Made by a program: the position numbers and the translations under genes
Shown: positions 22,278 to 34,056 of the stretch, in pieces
How the letters are laid out: every line of letters begins with the position of its first letter
Numbering within the stretch: position 1 is the first letter of the stretch
Source of the DNA: Gaeumannomyces sp. JS-464
Lineage: Eukaryota; Ascomycota; Sordariomycetes; Magnaporthales; Magnaporthaceae
Reading direction: 5' to 3'
NCBI GenBank assembly: GCA_002197995.1
Contig: NGZR01000001.1
Coordinates: forward strand, 6,944,001-7,008,000
DNA: 64,000 nucleotides
The notes under the pieces: model-generated
Seen by the model: the letters and a program-made list of their open reading frames with translations, nothing else
What the model was told of the DNA's origin: nothing
Database searches by the model: none

Positions 22278-24818
22278 TCAGACTAGTTCCACGAATAGAA
22301 GTAGCTTCTCGTTGCGGCTGAGGGCGAGGTCGAGGTCCTTATTGCTGATCATGCTCAACTTGCCACCTGTCGCTTCGTCCTTATATGAGAGTTGAATCTC
22401 CTCAGAGGACTGGATTCTCAGCCTCTCCCTGATTTTGTCGTGGAGTTCGCGGTAGGGAATGTCGGATGAGACCCTTATGGCAATCAAGTCCCCGTTGTAG
22501 CTTAGCTTCACCTTCATCATAGCGCCCGCCTGTGTGATACCGGGCGAGAGTGATGTCTGAGATGGTTGCGAGATGGACGAGGTTTGGCGGAGCATGCCAG
22601 GTTGGTTCCTCGGCGCTGCTTGGCCGCCGTATCCATTGCCGTTGCCGTTGAGGTTGTTCCGGGAGGACTGCCGGGAGGCACCGTCCATGGGTGAGTCGGT
22701 CGACGAGCGTTGTGAGCCGCCCGACATCCTGTACTCGTCTTGACCGGTTGGATCCATCTCATAGTCGCCTTCCCTCGGGTTGAAAAACTGCCTCACAAGG
22801 TTGCAGCGAGATATGTAGGTGGGCTGGGCTAGCAGATTCTTGACGTAGGCATCCAGGTTGTGGAGGCGCCCTTCCGTAATAGCATCGGTGACGTAATTAA
22901 CGGGTCCTGGCATGTAAGGAAGGGTACGCTTCTGATCTCCAGTGTTGCCTGCCTCCGCGGGGAACTCGGTGAGCAGCGCGATTTGGAAGTCGTAAAAGTC
23001 CTCGTAGTATCGCGAAAGTTCGTAGTGGCGCCCGTCCTCAAGGACTGCTTCGATGACGAACCAGTACTTCTCCTCGGCGAAGCAGTAGCGGGGTATGCTG
23101 GCTGAGATAGGCGCGTACAACTTGGAGGCGGAAGAGTTGGGTGACAGGGAGGGCTGCTGGGGTTGCTGTTGTTGCATGTTCTTCTGTGGACTGTAGGGAC
23201 TTTGCTGTTGCTGGAGTGGCTGCGGGGACGGAAGAGGTTGGGGTGACTGTTGCCGCCGGGTCACGGGAAGGTCAGTCATAGTGCTCGAAACAAGTCTCCT
23301 CGGCGGCTCTCGCAAGCGCAAAGATACTGCAGAATATTCACTTACAGGCTTGCCGTTCATCTGGCCCTGGCTGGTACGGTTGTCACCAGGCTGCAGGCTC
23401 ATGCGGTCCATGCCCGCCTCCAGAGACTGCGGGGCGCCGCCAACCTCGAACTTGCCCAGGGTAATGCTGCTATTCTTGTAGTCGGCAGCCATTTTCTTCC
23501 ACTCTTCAACTCTCGGGATACCGGCCCTCCGAACGGCGTTTTCTGGGTCGGCCACCGGCGTGTTGGAGGCCATGTCTCGAATCTCGATGAAGGACACGGG
23601 GATCAGGCCGGGGCCGCCTAGCCTGCCGATGGGCTTGGCGACAAACCATTCAGGGTTCGACTGAGCAATCACAATGATGGCCTCGCCAGCCTGGGCCTGC
23701 AGCTCGTCGGCGCGCTCGGCCTGGAAGTCATACATGACGATGCCGTAAACCATGGCGCCCGACTTGCCGCCCGACTTGGAGCTGCGCTGGCTCTGTGCCG
23801 GTGTTGTGGCAGTCGTCGTCGACGTCTCGGCGTATCCCGAGTCATGGTCGGGGTTCTTTGGCGACCCCCCTTGCGAGGTCTCGGACTGGGTGCTGTCTCT
23901 CTCGGTGCGGCCCAGGGCCTGGAAGAATGCGACGGGCACCAGGCCGCGAGCGTCGGGTAGTGCGGGATTGCAGGCCTCGTACCAGTCATTATCGTTCTCC
24001 CGTCCTATCACATGGAAGAAGTCTCCACGCGAGAAGCTGAGTTCTTGGCTCGATCGCGCCTCGTAGTCGTACAGGGCGCGGATTACCTGGGAAAGGGATC
24101 CCCGACCGTCAGCGGGCCGTCCTGTTCCGCCCCACGCAGCGCAAGGGTGGACGCTGCGGTAGTGAAAGAAGAATAACTGGCAGATATGGGCGTCCGCAAG
24201 AATCCAGCCAACTCATGGCATGAACAAGCGGCGCCCGAGTCGCGAGGGCATAGTTCGTGACTAACCTTCTTGGGTGGAACAATGGCAACCGCTGACTTGG
24301 GAGCGATGGAGATCTGCGGCTGCTTATCCTTGTCGCCCTTGATAGATCGCCGTAGGGCCTTGAAAACACGCATAACTGTCAGCTTCGGGTGCTTCTAGAT
24401 GGTATGATTGCATTCCGTCGACACATTCAATGACTCGGGCGGGAGCCGTCGTAGACGGTCGAGTTTGCTCAACTGCGAGCGGGGAATCATGGATCAACGG
24501 ACGAAGGGGAGGGGTGCACCAGGTGCGGCGGGCGGGATCGAGGAAGGGGGGAGGGGTAATAAGCCAGGGGAAACAGGTGAGTGACTGGGTGCGAATTTCC
24601 CCGAAAGGGTGTGAATGCGGCACCGAGTGAGAAACAGGAGGCCAGTGGCTTGAGACTTGTTGGCGGCGAGGACGAGCGGACGCGACACAGAGAGAAGGAG
24701 GCGGCGGGGTAAAGGATGGCCAACACAGCCAGGCTCGCACGCAATCTCGGAGAAGCCTCTCACGAGTGCGCGCGCGCACGCTGGTTAGTGCTCCCGAGAT
24801 TTGATGACGCACCTTCAT
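22278..24818 (-). CDS. BEM1: Bud emergence scaffold Bem1 (SH3-SH3-PX-PB1)
   Basis: About 635 residues in three exons. A 6-nt first coding exon (24813-24818, ATGAAG) is followed by a 454-bp intron. Exon 2 is 24266-24358 (ALRRSIKGDKDKQPQISIAP) and exon 3 is 22278-24086. Splicing gives MKALRRSIKG, the N-terminus I recall for fungal Bem1. SH3-1 is at about residues 34-95 (VIRALYDYEARSSQELSF), SH3-2 at about 146-205 (VMYDFQAERADELQAQAGE), PX at about 360-475 (SRYYEDFYDFQIALLTEFP) and PB1 in the last 80 residues. Known role: it holds active Cdc42, its GEF Cdc24 (through PB1) and PAK kinase together at growth sites on the plasma membrane. A GTAAGT after NGKP in exon 3 could be a further in-frame intron between SH3-2 and PX. 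No frame break was found. Confidence 0.93.
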
Positions 24819-27608
24819 GTTGGTGGTCGGGGGGCCTTCCGGCTGGGCGGGTTGTCGAGAAACGGCCTGGCAGGCAGGGGATTGATTGAGGCAGGATCAG
24901 GCGCTCGGGTTACGCCGACTCAGGCGTGTTTTTCGGTCGGGTGACTCCGTGTGGCCGGGGTGCTCTCCTGGGTGCGACGGGGCGCTGAGGCAGGAGTTGC
25001 GGCGTTCGGGCGGTAGATTTCAAGTCGCCTGTTGTTGCCGTCGCGTAATTCAAATTTGGTGTTGCGCCAGTGCTCGCTCAGCCAGGGCGAATCGATGACG
25101 GGAAACGAGGGCGTGCAGAGACCTCGGCGGCGGTGGCAGAAGCAGCCCGAGGCGGCAGTGGGTCTTCGCTTTCTCGCTTCTTGTTCTTTTCCTTTTTCCG
25201 CCTTCTTGCTGGTCGAATGCGTGCGCAGGTGTGGCGCGCAGTCGGCTTTCTTTCTTCCTTCTCCCTTGTCCTAGTCTGCTGCTGTGGCCGGATTCCGCAG
25301 CGGACGGTGGGTGGGCGGCGTCAACTGCTGGGCGTCCTTTGTTCCCCTGACGGCTCGTGCTCTCGCGTGCTGTCGTCACAAGGGGGCCCCGTGTTGCGCA
25401 GACGGACTCTCTCGACTGCGAGGTGAAGCGGCGGCGTGATTGGGGCCGAATAGGTCGCAGGCGTGAGCTCGTTCGGCAAGGACTTTCGTCGCGTCGGCAG
25501 GCGGGATTCGCTGTCGTCGTGGTCGTTTGTCGCTTGGCAGCAGCGTCGTGAGTGCATGCAAAGCGGCGGACGTGCGAGCCGGTGCGTGCGTGGGGAGGCA
25601 AAAGGATTAATAGAAAATAGGAGGGGGAGCCGGGGGTGGTGAAGGAGTGCGCGGGCGGGGCTCCAATCTGGATTAGAGTGCCAAAGTCAGAACCGGAGAG
25701 CGTGCAGGGACGGGAGTCGCAACCAGCAGCGGTTGGGGCGTGCAAGGATGTAACTCTGCCAGGCCCTACCCACACATAATGGAGTCGAGGTACCGCCACC
25801 ATTTTAGGAGGTGTCCGCTTGCCGCAAGCATTGAGCTCATCAATGGGCGCACACTAGACCGGACGGGCTAGCCCAGTCCAGGCTGGACGGATGGATGGAT
25901 GGATGGAGAAATGGCCGAACGGTGGCCGCACACGGGCAGGCCCCGCAGCTGCTCGCAGCCATTTGATGCGCGCAACCTCGACGATTACGGAGCTCCCAGC
26001 GGGCGTCGCGTACCTACAGACTCTACCTGCACACATCGAGGTGCCCACATCGAGGTGAGAACCGCAACACACCGCGCCTGAGCGAACGGCTGGTGGTGGG
26101 CTGCCCGGGCCTGGAGGGGAGCGAATGGAAACCAGCCCAAGGCCAAAGGTGCGGCGCAAGCGCGCCAGGAGGGGTGGATGGGCAGCCATGGTCGGTCATC
26201 TGGTTGGTCCTCTGGGCCCAAGGGTCGTTGGGCCGCTCGGACCAGCCAGCGCCCTCCCTTCCTGAGGTCTCGAGGTGGAGGGAGGTGTGGGTGAACAAAT
26301 GCAAAATACAACAACAATTCAATCAAAGGAGCCGGCCGGCGGGACCTGGACCGTCAAGCCTGTACTTCCATTACATCCGTTGGAGAGCTGCTAGGCTCCC
26401 GGAGACAGCCGGGCCCGCCATTGACCACTCCGCGACAGTCGCACACCTCCTGCACCGCACGAGGTCGTAAGCACCCGGGCAGTGTCGCGTCGCCTGCATC
26501 CAGAGGCCAAAAATCGAAAGAGAAAGAAGAAAAAGAAAGAAAAAAAAGCCAAGGGTAAAAGGCAATCCGAAAATGAATTTGACATGTTTGCTTGCGTGAA
26601 CGAGTGAGCGAGCATGCATGCGTGCATGGGTGCACTTTGCGTGTCGCCCCCATTTTTCCAGTGAGGCAGCCAAAGGCGGCTGACGCGTGAGCACATCTCT
26701 CTGCATTACTCCGTACCGCTTCCGCTTCCGAATATTCCGGCGAAGCTTTCTGAGCTGAACTGCCCAAGTTAGGCACCCACCTCCACCATGAGCGACTGAA
26801 ATGCCAAAACAGGGCGCCTTTGCGAGCCCAGTCGGAAGGCGTTAGGAAGGGGCTAACCGGCAGAGCTATACAAGGTGGCTGCCCAGGCATCGTTCCATAT
26901 TCCATAGTGCATCGATTGGCTCTGTCGGCGCTAGTCTGGCATAGGAGCAGGTTAGCTTAACGTTAGTTAGATCACAGGCGAATGAGTCCCCGGCGTAACG
27001 ACCCCAGCGGGAGTCAGGGCCGCCCGGGAGGCCCCCTTTTTTCGTTTCTTTTTCCTTCGTCCTTTTTTCCTTTTTCTCGGACGGATGTAACTTTGGGGGC
27101 GAATCAGAGCATCGACCCAGCCGAGGAAGCCCTGTACAGTAGCATTTACCGTGCCGCTATGCATGCCCCTGATGTGCAAAATAGAAGTGCACAAATATCG
27201 CCCTGGCATGGGAAGAGAGCACAGGGCGAAATGATGGGCTGCTATTGCAGCTGCAGCCAGGAGCCATGTAGGAGTCAGTCAGGCTGCCCGTCTGCGGAGC
27301 TGTCCCCAGCAAATCAGCCCGACATGCCCCTACGCAAGCGGCCAGGGCCTCCATCTCTCGTGCATGCTGGATGCTTGCTGAGCCAAGGCCCAGAAATTTC
27401 CAGACTGGCACCCGTCACCAATCGATGTGACGCAGCAGGACCGGGTACCTATGTTCTTTTTCTTGCTCGCCTGTCGTCCTGATGCACAAATCGGCCAAAA
27501 GTCCGAGTCAAGCTCACAATCCGGTCTGCAGCCAATCGTGATCTTGAACCTGGACGGCAAACTCGAGCAAGTGGCATGGATTTGAGTGCAAAATGGGTCG
27601 TCAGCCGA

Positions 27609-27611
<3 letters not shown>

Positions 27612-27653
<42 letters not shown>
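27612..27653. repeat. Poly(T) tract, 42 bases
   Basis: The longest homopolymer in the window: uninterrupted T on the + strand in the gene-poor stretch. Confidence 0.95.
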
Positions 27654-29627
27654 CACTTTTAAAGCCACGCTCGCCTGCGCGTCTGTCACGGGTGCCGTGC
27701 ATAGGTGGACATGAGGCAATGACGCCTGCCGGGCATCCATTGCATCTCTTTGAGCCATATTGATTGTTTGGGCGGCTGGGGTGACCGCCGAGGATCGAGA
27801 TGGGTGTATGTATATTCAGCCCAAGATCAACCGCCGCCTCGCAACAACGTTAGTACCCTGCCCCGTCACCTTCCCTCCTTCTTGGGCCCGCCCTCTCACG
27901 CAATACAGCTGGGCAAAGAGGTGCGCGCATTGCTGGCTTGCTCGGAAGCCGGGACACCCATGGTGCCGAAAGAATTGCTAGCCAGGGACCTGGGATCGGG
28001 CACACACCTGGCCCGGGAGCGGGAGGCCTGTTCTCGCAGTCCCCGCACGGGCTGGCTTCCCCGAGGGCAGGGCCCGCAACATGCTGGAAAGGGCTCATGT
28101 GTGGGCCGCTTGTTTCTCCTCTGGCTCGGATGCAGTGCCAGTCTGCTCAGGCCCACGTTCTCCCCTGTCACAGTCGTTAAAATGATGTATCCCGCCACGA
28201 CACATTTTCCGATGAGCAGATACGTAGGCAGAGGCGCAGTTCTCCAAGTCAGGGCCGGGCCTGCTAGTGTCGAGTAGGTAGTCTGGGCAGGAGACACGCA
28301 TGGTGTACTGAGTACTACATCTGCCGGCAGGTATCCCGACTCCCACAGGCTGCTGCGTGGTGATACAAAAAAAAAAAAAAACAAAAAAAAAAGGTGGCTG
28401 TCATGTCCGTACATACCTCCGGACGAAGTTTAAGGATGGGCAGTGGGACTGGTGAAAGCAGACAAACTGGTATCGATCGAACCGTCGTCCCGGCTTAGTG
28501 CCCGCCGGCACTGCAGAAATCAGCCGCATCCCAGTGATTCCACCCCCAGCCCGGCGACGGGTTCGCCAAGATCTCAACAATCGGTGGTCCATCCTCAACT
28601 GGGCCTCCGGCAGCAGCACCGTCGATCGATCTCTGCCGGCCTCGGCGCGCGTCGAAAAGGCAGTCACAATGCCGACCCTGTGTGTTGTGCACATGTTTCT
28701 TCGCAGAGCCAAAGGGCGACTAGGGTGTGGCGTGGTGGATGGAGCACCCAATAAGAGTTACCCCTCCGCACTACCACCTCACCCACCAGGGACGGCGGTA
28801 TCCAGAAGCGAAACAACCTTAGACGCATGCGCCTTGATGGCCTGTGGCCTAGCGCGCGCGTGCTGTCTGCGAAACGAGTTGTTCCTCTGGACGAAGGTCG
28901 CCGCCGGGTCGTTCTAGCGCCGTGCTAGGCATGGTGTCACTTCCTATTGTCTTTTTTCCTTTCTTTCCTCCCCGGTTTGCTTCTCTCCCACCTGTTGTTA
29001 GCTCCAATCGAATCAATCATACTCGCATGGACAGGATCGGACTCTCGTGTGTGATTGCGCGTCTCGACTTGATTGCGCTGGGCGGAGCCGCGCCTTGACT
29101 CCCGTCGCCCGAGTTTGACCCAGTCCCAGCCGCTCGGGTAGAAGGGGGAAAAAAATTTATAATAATAATAAACGGAAGTGAGGTCTAGCCAACCCAGGGC
29201 GGAGCCACCACGGTAAACTCTCATGCAAACGGCGCCGGCGCTGTCGGGTAGTCGGGTGGTGTCAGTATGCGGGTGCTTGTGCTTATGTTTGTGTGTGTCT
29301 GTGCCGTGTTATATCCGCGCCGACCCAGAATCCATGGAGAATAAAAAGAAAACTGCCGAGCATTCCATGTGGCTTTTTCTTGAACCGAAGAGCAAGCCGC
29401 AGACAGGCGGGATTAGATCATTGGCAGTGGGCAAACAGGGATGGCACGCGGGAGTAAGGGTCAGGGGTCCCTGGGAAGTCATTCTATTCTGGAACGCCCA
29501 TCCCCGCGTGCTGTCGTTCCCGAATCATGCTGTGATCACCGCGAAAATCACTGCCTGGTTGGCGCGTGCGTGGCCCCGCTGCCCGCTGTCCGCTGCCCAA
29601 TGCAAGGGGCTAGGTAGATTTCGGCTG

Positions 29628-29628
<1 letters not shown>

Positions 29629-29659
<31 letters not shown>
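29629..29659. repeat. Poly(T) tract, 31 bases
   Basis: Uninterrupted T run followed by a TCTC microsatellite, in the gene-poor stretch. A 16-T tract lies at 29915-29930. Confidence 0.9.
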
Positions 29660-29660
<1 letters not shown>

Positions 29661-31584
29661 GTCTCTCTCTCGCTCTCTTCGTCGGGCGGCCACTCGTGTG
29701 GGAGAGACGACGGGCGGGGCCCGCTGGCAGCAAAGAGCCATGCAGGCGGGTGCAAGTTCATGCCTCTATCCCTGTCCCCTCCCCATGCTTTCCTCCTTCC
29801 TGGAGTCCCATGACGATCGCCCTGATTCGAGGGGTCGTCCTTGGATCGTGCTGTAATGCGGCCAGCCGCTCACATGCAAATTTCCAGAGGTTGTGCTTTC
29901 CCCTCTTCTGTACCTTTTTTTTTTTTTTTTGGTTCTTTGGTTCAAAAGTCGGTTAGTCAAGGTGCATCGTTTTGCGTCACAGAATAGACTAAAATAAACG
30001 ACATCTGATCCGGGGAGCGAGGACGGTGGCTCCGAACATGTGCGGCGATGGAAGTTGGCGCGGAAAGACGAACCCGCATCATACGCAGGAACGGCTGCAT
30101 ATAGTGTTGTGTAAGGGTATCAGATTACGCGGATTGCGTAGCAGTGAGGCCGCCGCCGTGCAGGCCTCCGTATACAAACTGCCGCCTGGTTATTGTCTTG
30201 AATAGCACCCCTTGTCGTGCCGTTGACTTGGCGGGGAGGCGGGGAGGCGGGGAGGCAGGTTGGCGGAAAGTGTGCTTACTGCAGGCAATGCCCGCATATT
30301 TGCGTCCTCCCCGGCCCGTAAGACTCCCAAGCCTGACAGTGCCCTAGAGAAGTCGGGGAACTGAGCAGCACGGTCTTGATTGGTTTGGCTGTGCTCGGCA
30401 CGGCGGGGTCCTGCCAACGCGATGCCCTATCGCGATGGGAACTGAACTCGGCACGCCCAGGGGATCCCGTACATAGAGTTGTTGCCCACCATGTCGTCAG
30501 CGTCCCTATGGGGGAAAAGCAGGAATAACCACTTGCGATTCCAAATCCTACTACGGCAGGCCGTTCAATGCCTTATCTACCTCCCTTGTCCGGCGTATGT
30601 TCGTTCCGATAGCCAGCGGCTGCTTGTGAAACTGGACATGTCTCCGACACAAGAAGGGGTCCCGCCGCCTGCCAACACCTGGTGTTCTGCTAGCTGTGGT
30701 ACATGGTAAGTCGCTCACAGAATGTTCTCGATCAATGGGCGACCCGACCTCTGGCCTGATCACGAGCCTAGAACTTTAAGACATGGGTCCTAGACCTATC
30801 GATCCCGCCCAAAGCTGGAAACATGACGAAACAACCGATGATGGATTTGCCGCTGCCAGCCAACTACATCATCTAGCCGCCCCATGGCGACCAAAAGAGT
30901 CCGAAGCTGGCTCGGTAGATGACCTAACTCCAATACTCCCATCCAAACCAAGTAAGAGCATGCCTAATTGCCCCAACTCCATGGATGTGCTTTTTTTCCG
31001 AAACCGAAACGCCACCATAAACCAGATAGCTACTTGGAATTTGCTCGGCCATGAGGCGTCGAGTTCCAAGTCCAGCTTAACGCGCAAAGAAAGAAGAAGC
31101 CTATGCTACATTTCCACCTTCAGCCCTGCCGAAAGGCCAAGAAAAAATCCCCGTGCTCTCCCGCCTTTCTTCATTAGTCGTGCGGTACGGTGAAGGTACA
31201 CTTCGCACCCCGGCCGGGGGTTACTGAGCAGGTATCGACGTTAGATTGGGAGGAAGAGATGCGTGGATACGAAGGTAAAACGGATGCCTGATATGAGACT
31301 GGGTCGAACGACGGCGGGGTCGGGCGGAATCGGTTTGCGGGTACTCCCGCCGTGCCTGACGCATGACGATCATCCGAGTAATGAACGCGAGAGAAGCTTC
31401 TGAGTCTCGACAGATGTTGAACGAAAGAATTCAAGACGGTCCGACTCTTGTCGTCACCAAACAACCGTGTTCGTATCGACGGGATACCGACGGAAAGAGC
31501 GATGGGTGGCGTAGATTATTGGGATGGGTACTGTGCAAGTGTGACTGAGAATGAAAGATGTCGGGTTGGTGGTATGGGTCGGCA

Positions 31585-33321
31585 TCATATCTGGCCTTTG
31601 ATGTCAACTCTACGGAAGGCCTCTTTCCTCGCGTTGTCGAAGAGTTGGCCAGCCTTCCCCGTGAGAAAGGCGATGTGGTCAGCGCGCTCATCGAGCAGGT
31701 CTTGACCGTTGTTGTCGATGATGAACTGCACGGCCTCGGCGTCGGACTCAAAGCCCAGTTCCTCAGTGATGAAGCGGAGTTTCACGTCAGGCTTGTACCT
31801 ATTTGGACGAATTATGTTAGCTCAGTGACCATGTGGTCAGGGGGAAGTTAGAGTGTGCTTTGGGAGTTGCGACTTACGCTTTGCAAATGTTGCACAGAGC
31901 AGCAAGACGTTCACGGCCGACAAACATGTCCATCAGATAGGCGCCCATATTGGGCGTATCCAAGTAGAGCTGGAAGAAGCGATGATAGTTGCCAAGGGCC
32001 AAGGCGGAACGCACGTTCAAGGCATGCTTGATCGGGCGCTCCTCCTTCTCTGCTGTGGTTAGATCTGCCATGGCGTCGTTCAGGGCCGAACGATTGGCAG
32101 TGTGGATGAAGTAAAGGATACGATACGCTTTGAACTCAAGGGGGTTTCCTTTCAAGCCCAGCTGGTACAAGGCACGCAGCTGGGTCTGGCACTGGTTATA
32201 CTCACCCAGGTCCCCTTTTCCAAAGCGATTCGGGCATGGATCTCGTAGACGGAAACGGTGAACTCATTCTTAATGCGCTGCACTGTGAGGTCCTGGCGCA
32301 TCGACTTGAACTGATCGCAGATGTATGCGTAGTTCGACTCCTTCCTCCACTTCTTCTTGAGAAGTTCGAGTGTCTGCTGGAGAACCGCCTGAGGACGCAC
32401 ATTCGAGGCGACGGGCGGGGCGGTCAGGCGGAGGTAGCGCTTCTCCAACGTCTGGCTGGTTCCCACAATAGGACCATCGGACGGAGGAGGGCTCGGGGAC
32501 TGGTAGTTCGACTTGTAGCCACCATCGAACCGACGTTGGCGCTTCTCCAGTTGCTTCTGGAACTTACTCATGCTTTTGCTGGACGAATCGTCGGAAGCGG
32601 CACGCTTGTCAGGCGTCGAATACGAGACACGGCTTTCAAGCCCGCTGTTCGCCTTGGCATTTTGCCACGGCGGTACTCCAGAGCTCGTGTCAGTGGACAT
32701 GTCGCTGGACTTCCTTTTCTTCTGCGTCGGTGTGGCCACGCTCCAGGGATCCTTGGGCAGGGCGACGGTAGTGGACATCAGAGAAACCAGGCGTTCGCGC
32801 TTGATCAGCTCCTGGGGGAGAGGCATCTTGTCCCACTCCAGAGTGTACATAACACCGGTCTGATGGGCATGCGAAATGGTCTCCTTCAGCTTGGCCTCCA
32901 TTTCGGCGCGGTCAACCGTGTGGTCCATGTTGTCGGGCATGAAGGACCTGGCCACATATTGCCTGACCGAGACTGGCCAGTCGATCTTCTTTGACTGCTC
33001 CGCCGCGGGAGGACTACTGGCGGCGGGAGCCTCTCCGGGTTGCGCGCTGTATGGAGCCGGCGACGTCGAGTACTGGGGCTGGGCGGGGGCTACGGATCCG
33101 AAAGATTGACGGACTGGAACGGCAGTGTAGGCTGGGGCTGGGGCGGTTGCTGGCCGAGATACCGGTGTCGCGATCAGTTGGGGGTGCCCGAAAGACGATT
33201 CGGGAGACTTGAAGCCCGAGTCGGCAGAGGGCGGACAAGCAAACTTACCCACGGGGTAGGGTGGGTATGCGGCTGGCGCAGGCGGGATGCCAGCGGCCTG
33301 GCTCCATGTGTTGGGCATCAT
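31585..33321 (-). CDS. THP3: SAC3/GANP-family protein, THP3/LENG8-like
   Basis: Starts [11 protein letters not shown] at 33321. The N-terminal third is Pro/Ala/Tyr-rich and likely disordered. It is followed by an NLS-like KKRKSSD, a Lys/Arg-rich linker ([11 protein letters not shown]), then the helical SAC3/GANP region from [17 protein letters not shown] through [18 protein letters not shown] to the winged-helix end ([16 protein letters not shown]). A 79-bp intron (31799-31877, GTAAGT to AATAG) splices CKA to YKPDV. The family acts in mRNA processing and export; yeast Thp3 pairs with Csn12 in transcription elongation and splicing. At 32212-32215 the + strand has CCCC; five are needed to continue ALEKG into [12 protein letters not shown], so this exon is frame-broken as given. 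A GTAAGT after YPVG near the start could be a further intron. Confidence 0.85.
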
Positions 33322-34056
33322 GTTGCGGTCGACATCCGCGAAGCGTGCGGAGTCGACTCTTCAGTTAGCAACGGGGGGGAAATAGAGAGAGAAAATGAAG
33401 TGTGTTTCGATTTAAGGCAAAGGCGAAGAAGTCAAATCACGGCACACGAAGCTCGCGAAATACAATAGCGTAATGCGCGTTTGATTGCGGGAGTCCCGGC
33501 TCTGGTGCTTTGGCAATGAAGACTGAAGTGTTGGTGAGAGAATTCCTAGGGCAACTTAAACCTGACAGGAAAGCGGTGGCCAAATACCAGTGCAGTGGCT
33601 TTCTCTGGTGGGCGGTGGGAAGGAGGAAGGGAGAAGGGAAGGTTGGGCGGCTGCCTGAACCTTCATTCGTCAGGCTCTGTATTACATAAGCACACTTGAG
33701 CTAATCATTCATTTCGGACGTGGCTTCCTTTGTGGCGATCCCGACTGACGCTTGGGCCACGTGAGACGTGGTGCATTCTCTGCGGCCCATGCCAGCCACG
33801 GGATGCGTTTGTGCAGGCAGCACATACGCCTGAGACTAAGCCTAAACGGGCATCGACCCCTCCATTCACCCAGCTTGATTGGCAGCGCGGATGAGCGACG
33901 TCAGTCCGCGCGAGGCCTCCCTTTCGACTCCCAGTCGAGGCCTTCACGGAATCCGAGTCAATCGGGAGGTGAACTCCGCCTGCATTCTATATCGCGTAGA
34001 GGTAGTTTCCTGGACCAGACATTCGAGCCCATCGTATCCCCCGCTAGACATGCCGG
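33322..34056. other. Divergent promoter region (THP3-like / VPS36)
   Basis: 735 bases between divergently transcribed genes. No gene, RNA or repeat was recognised. A GGAAGG-rich purine tract lies at about 33610-33640. Confidence 0.55.

Larger units (their letters stand above)
24819..31584. other. 6.8-kb stretch without a recognisable gene
   Basis: Between the BEM1 start and the THP3-like stop. ORFs on both strands (for example 25050-25802 minus, 28498-28917 plus, 29223-29813 plus) are low-complexity or composition-driven, with no domain I know and no splice-consistent extension. Poly(A/T) tracts occur at 27612-27653 (T42), 28367-28391 (A15, C, A10), 29629-29659 (T31) and 29915-29930 (T16). 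The first 1 kb should contain the BEM1 promoter and 5' leader. Confidence 0.5.

Noticed and set aside
25050..25802. 250-residue minus-strand ORF upstream of BEM1
   Set aside because: Arg/Ser/Thr-rich with no domain and no splice extension; it lies where the BEM1 promoter and leader should be.
28498..29813. Plus-strand ORFs of 139 and 196 codons
   Set aside because: One includes a poly-Phe run made by a poly(T) tract, and neither has any recognisable family or balanced composition.
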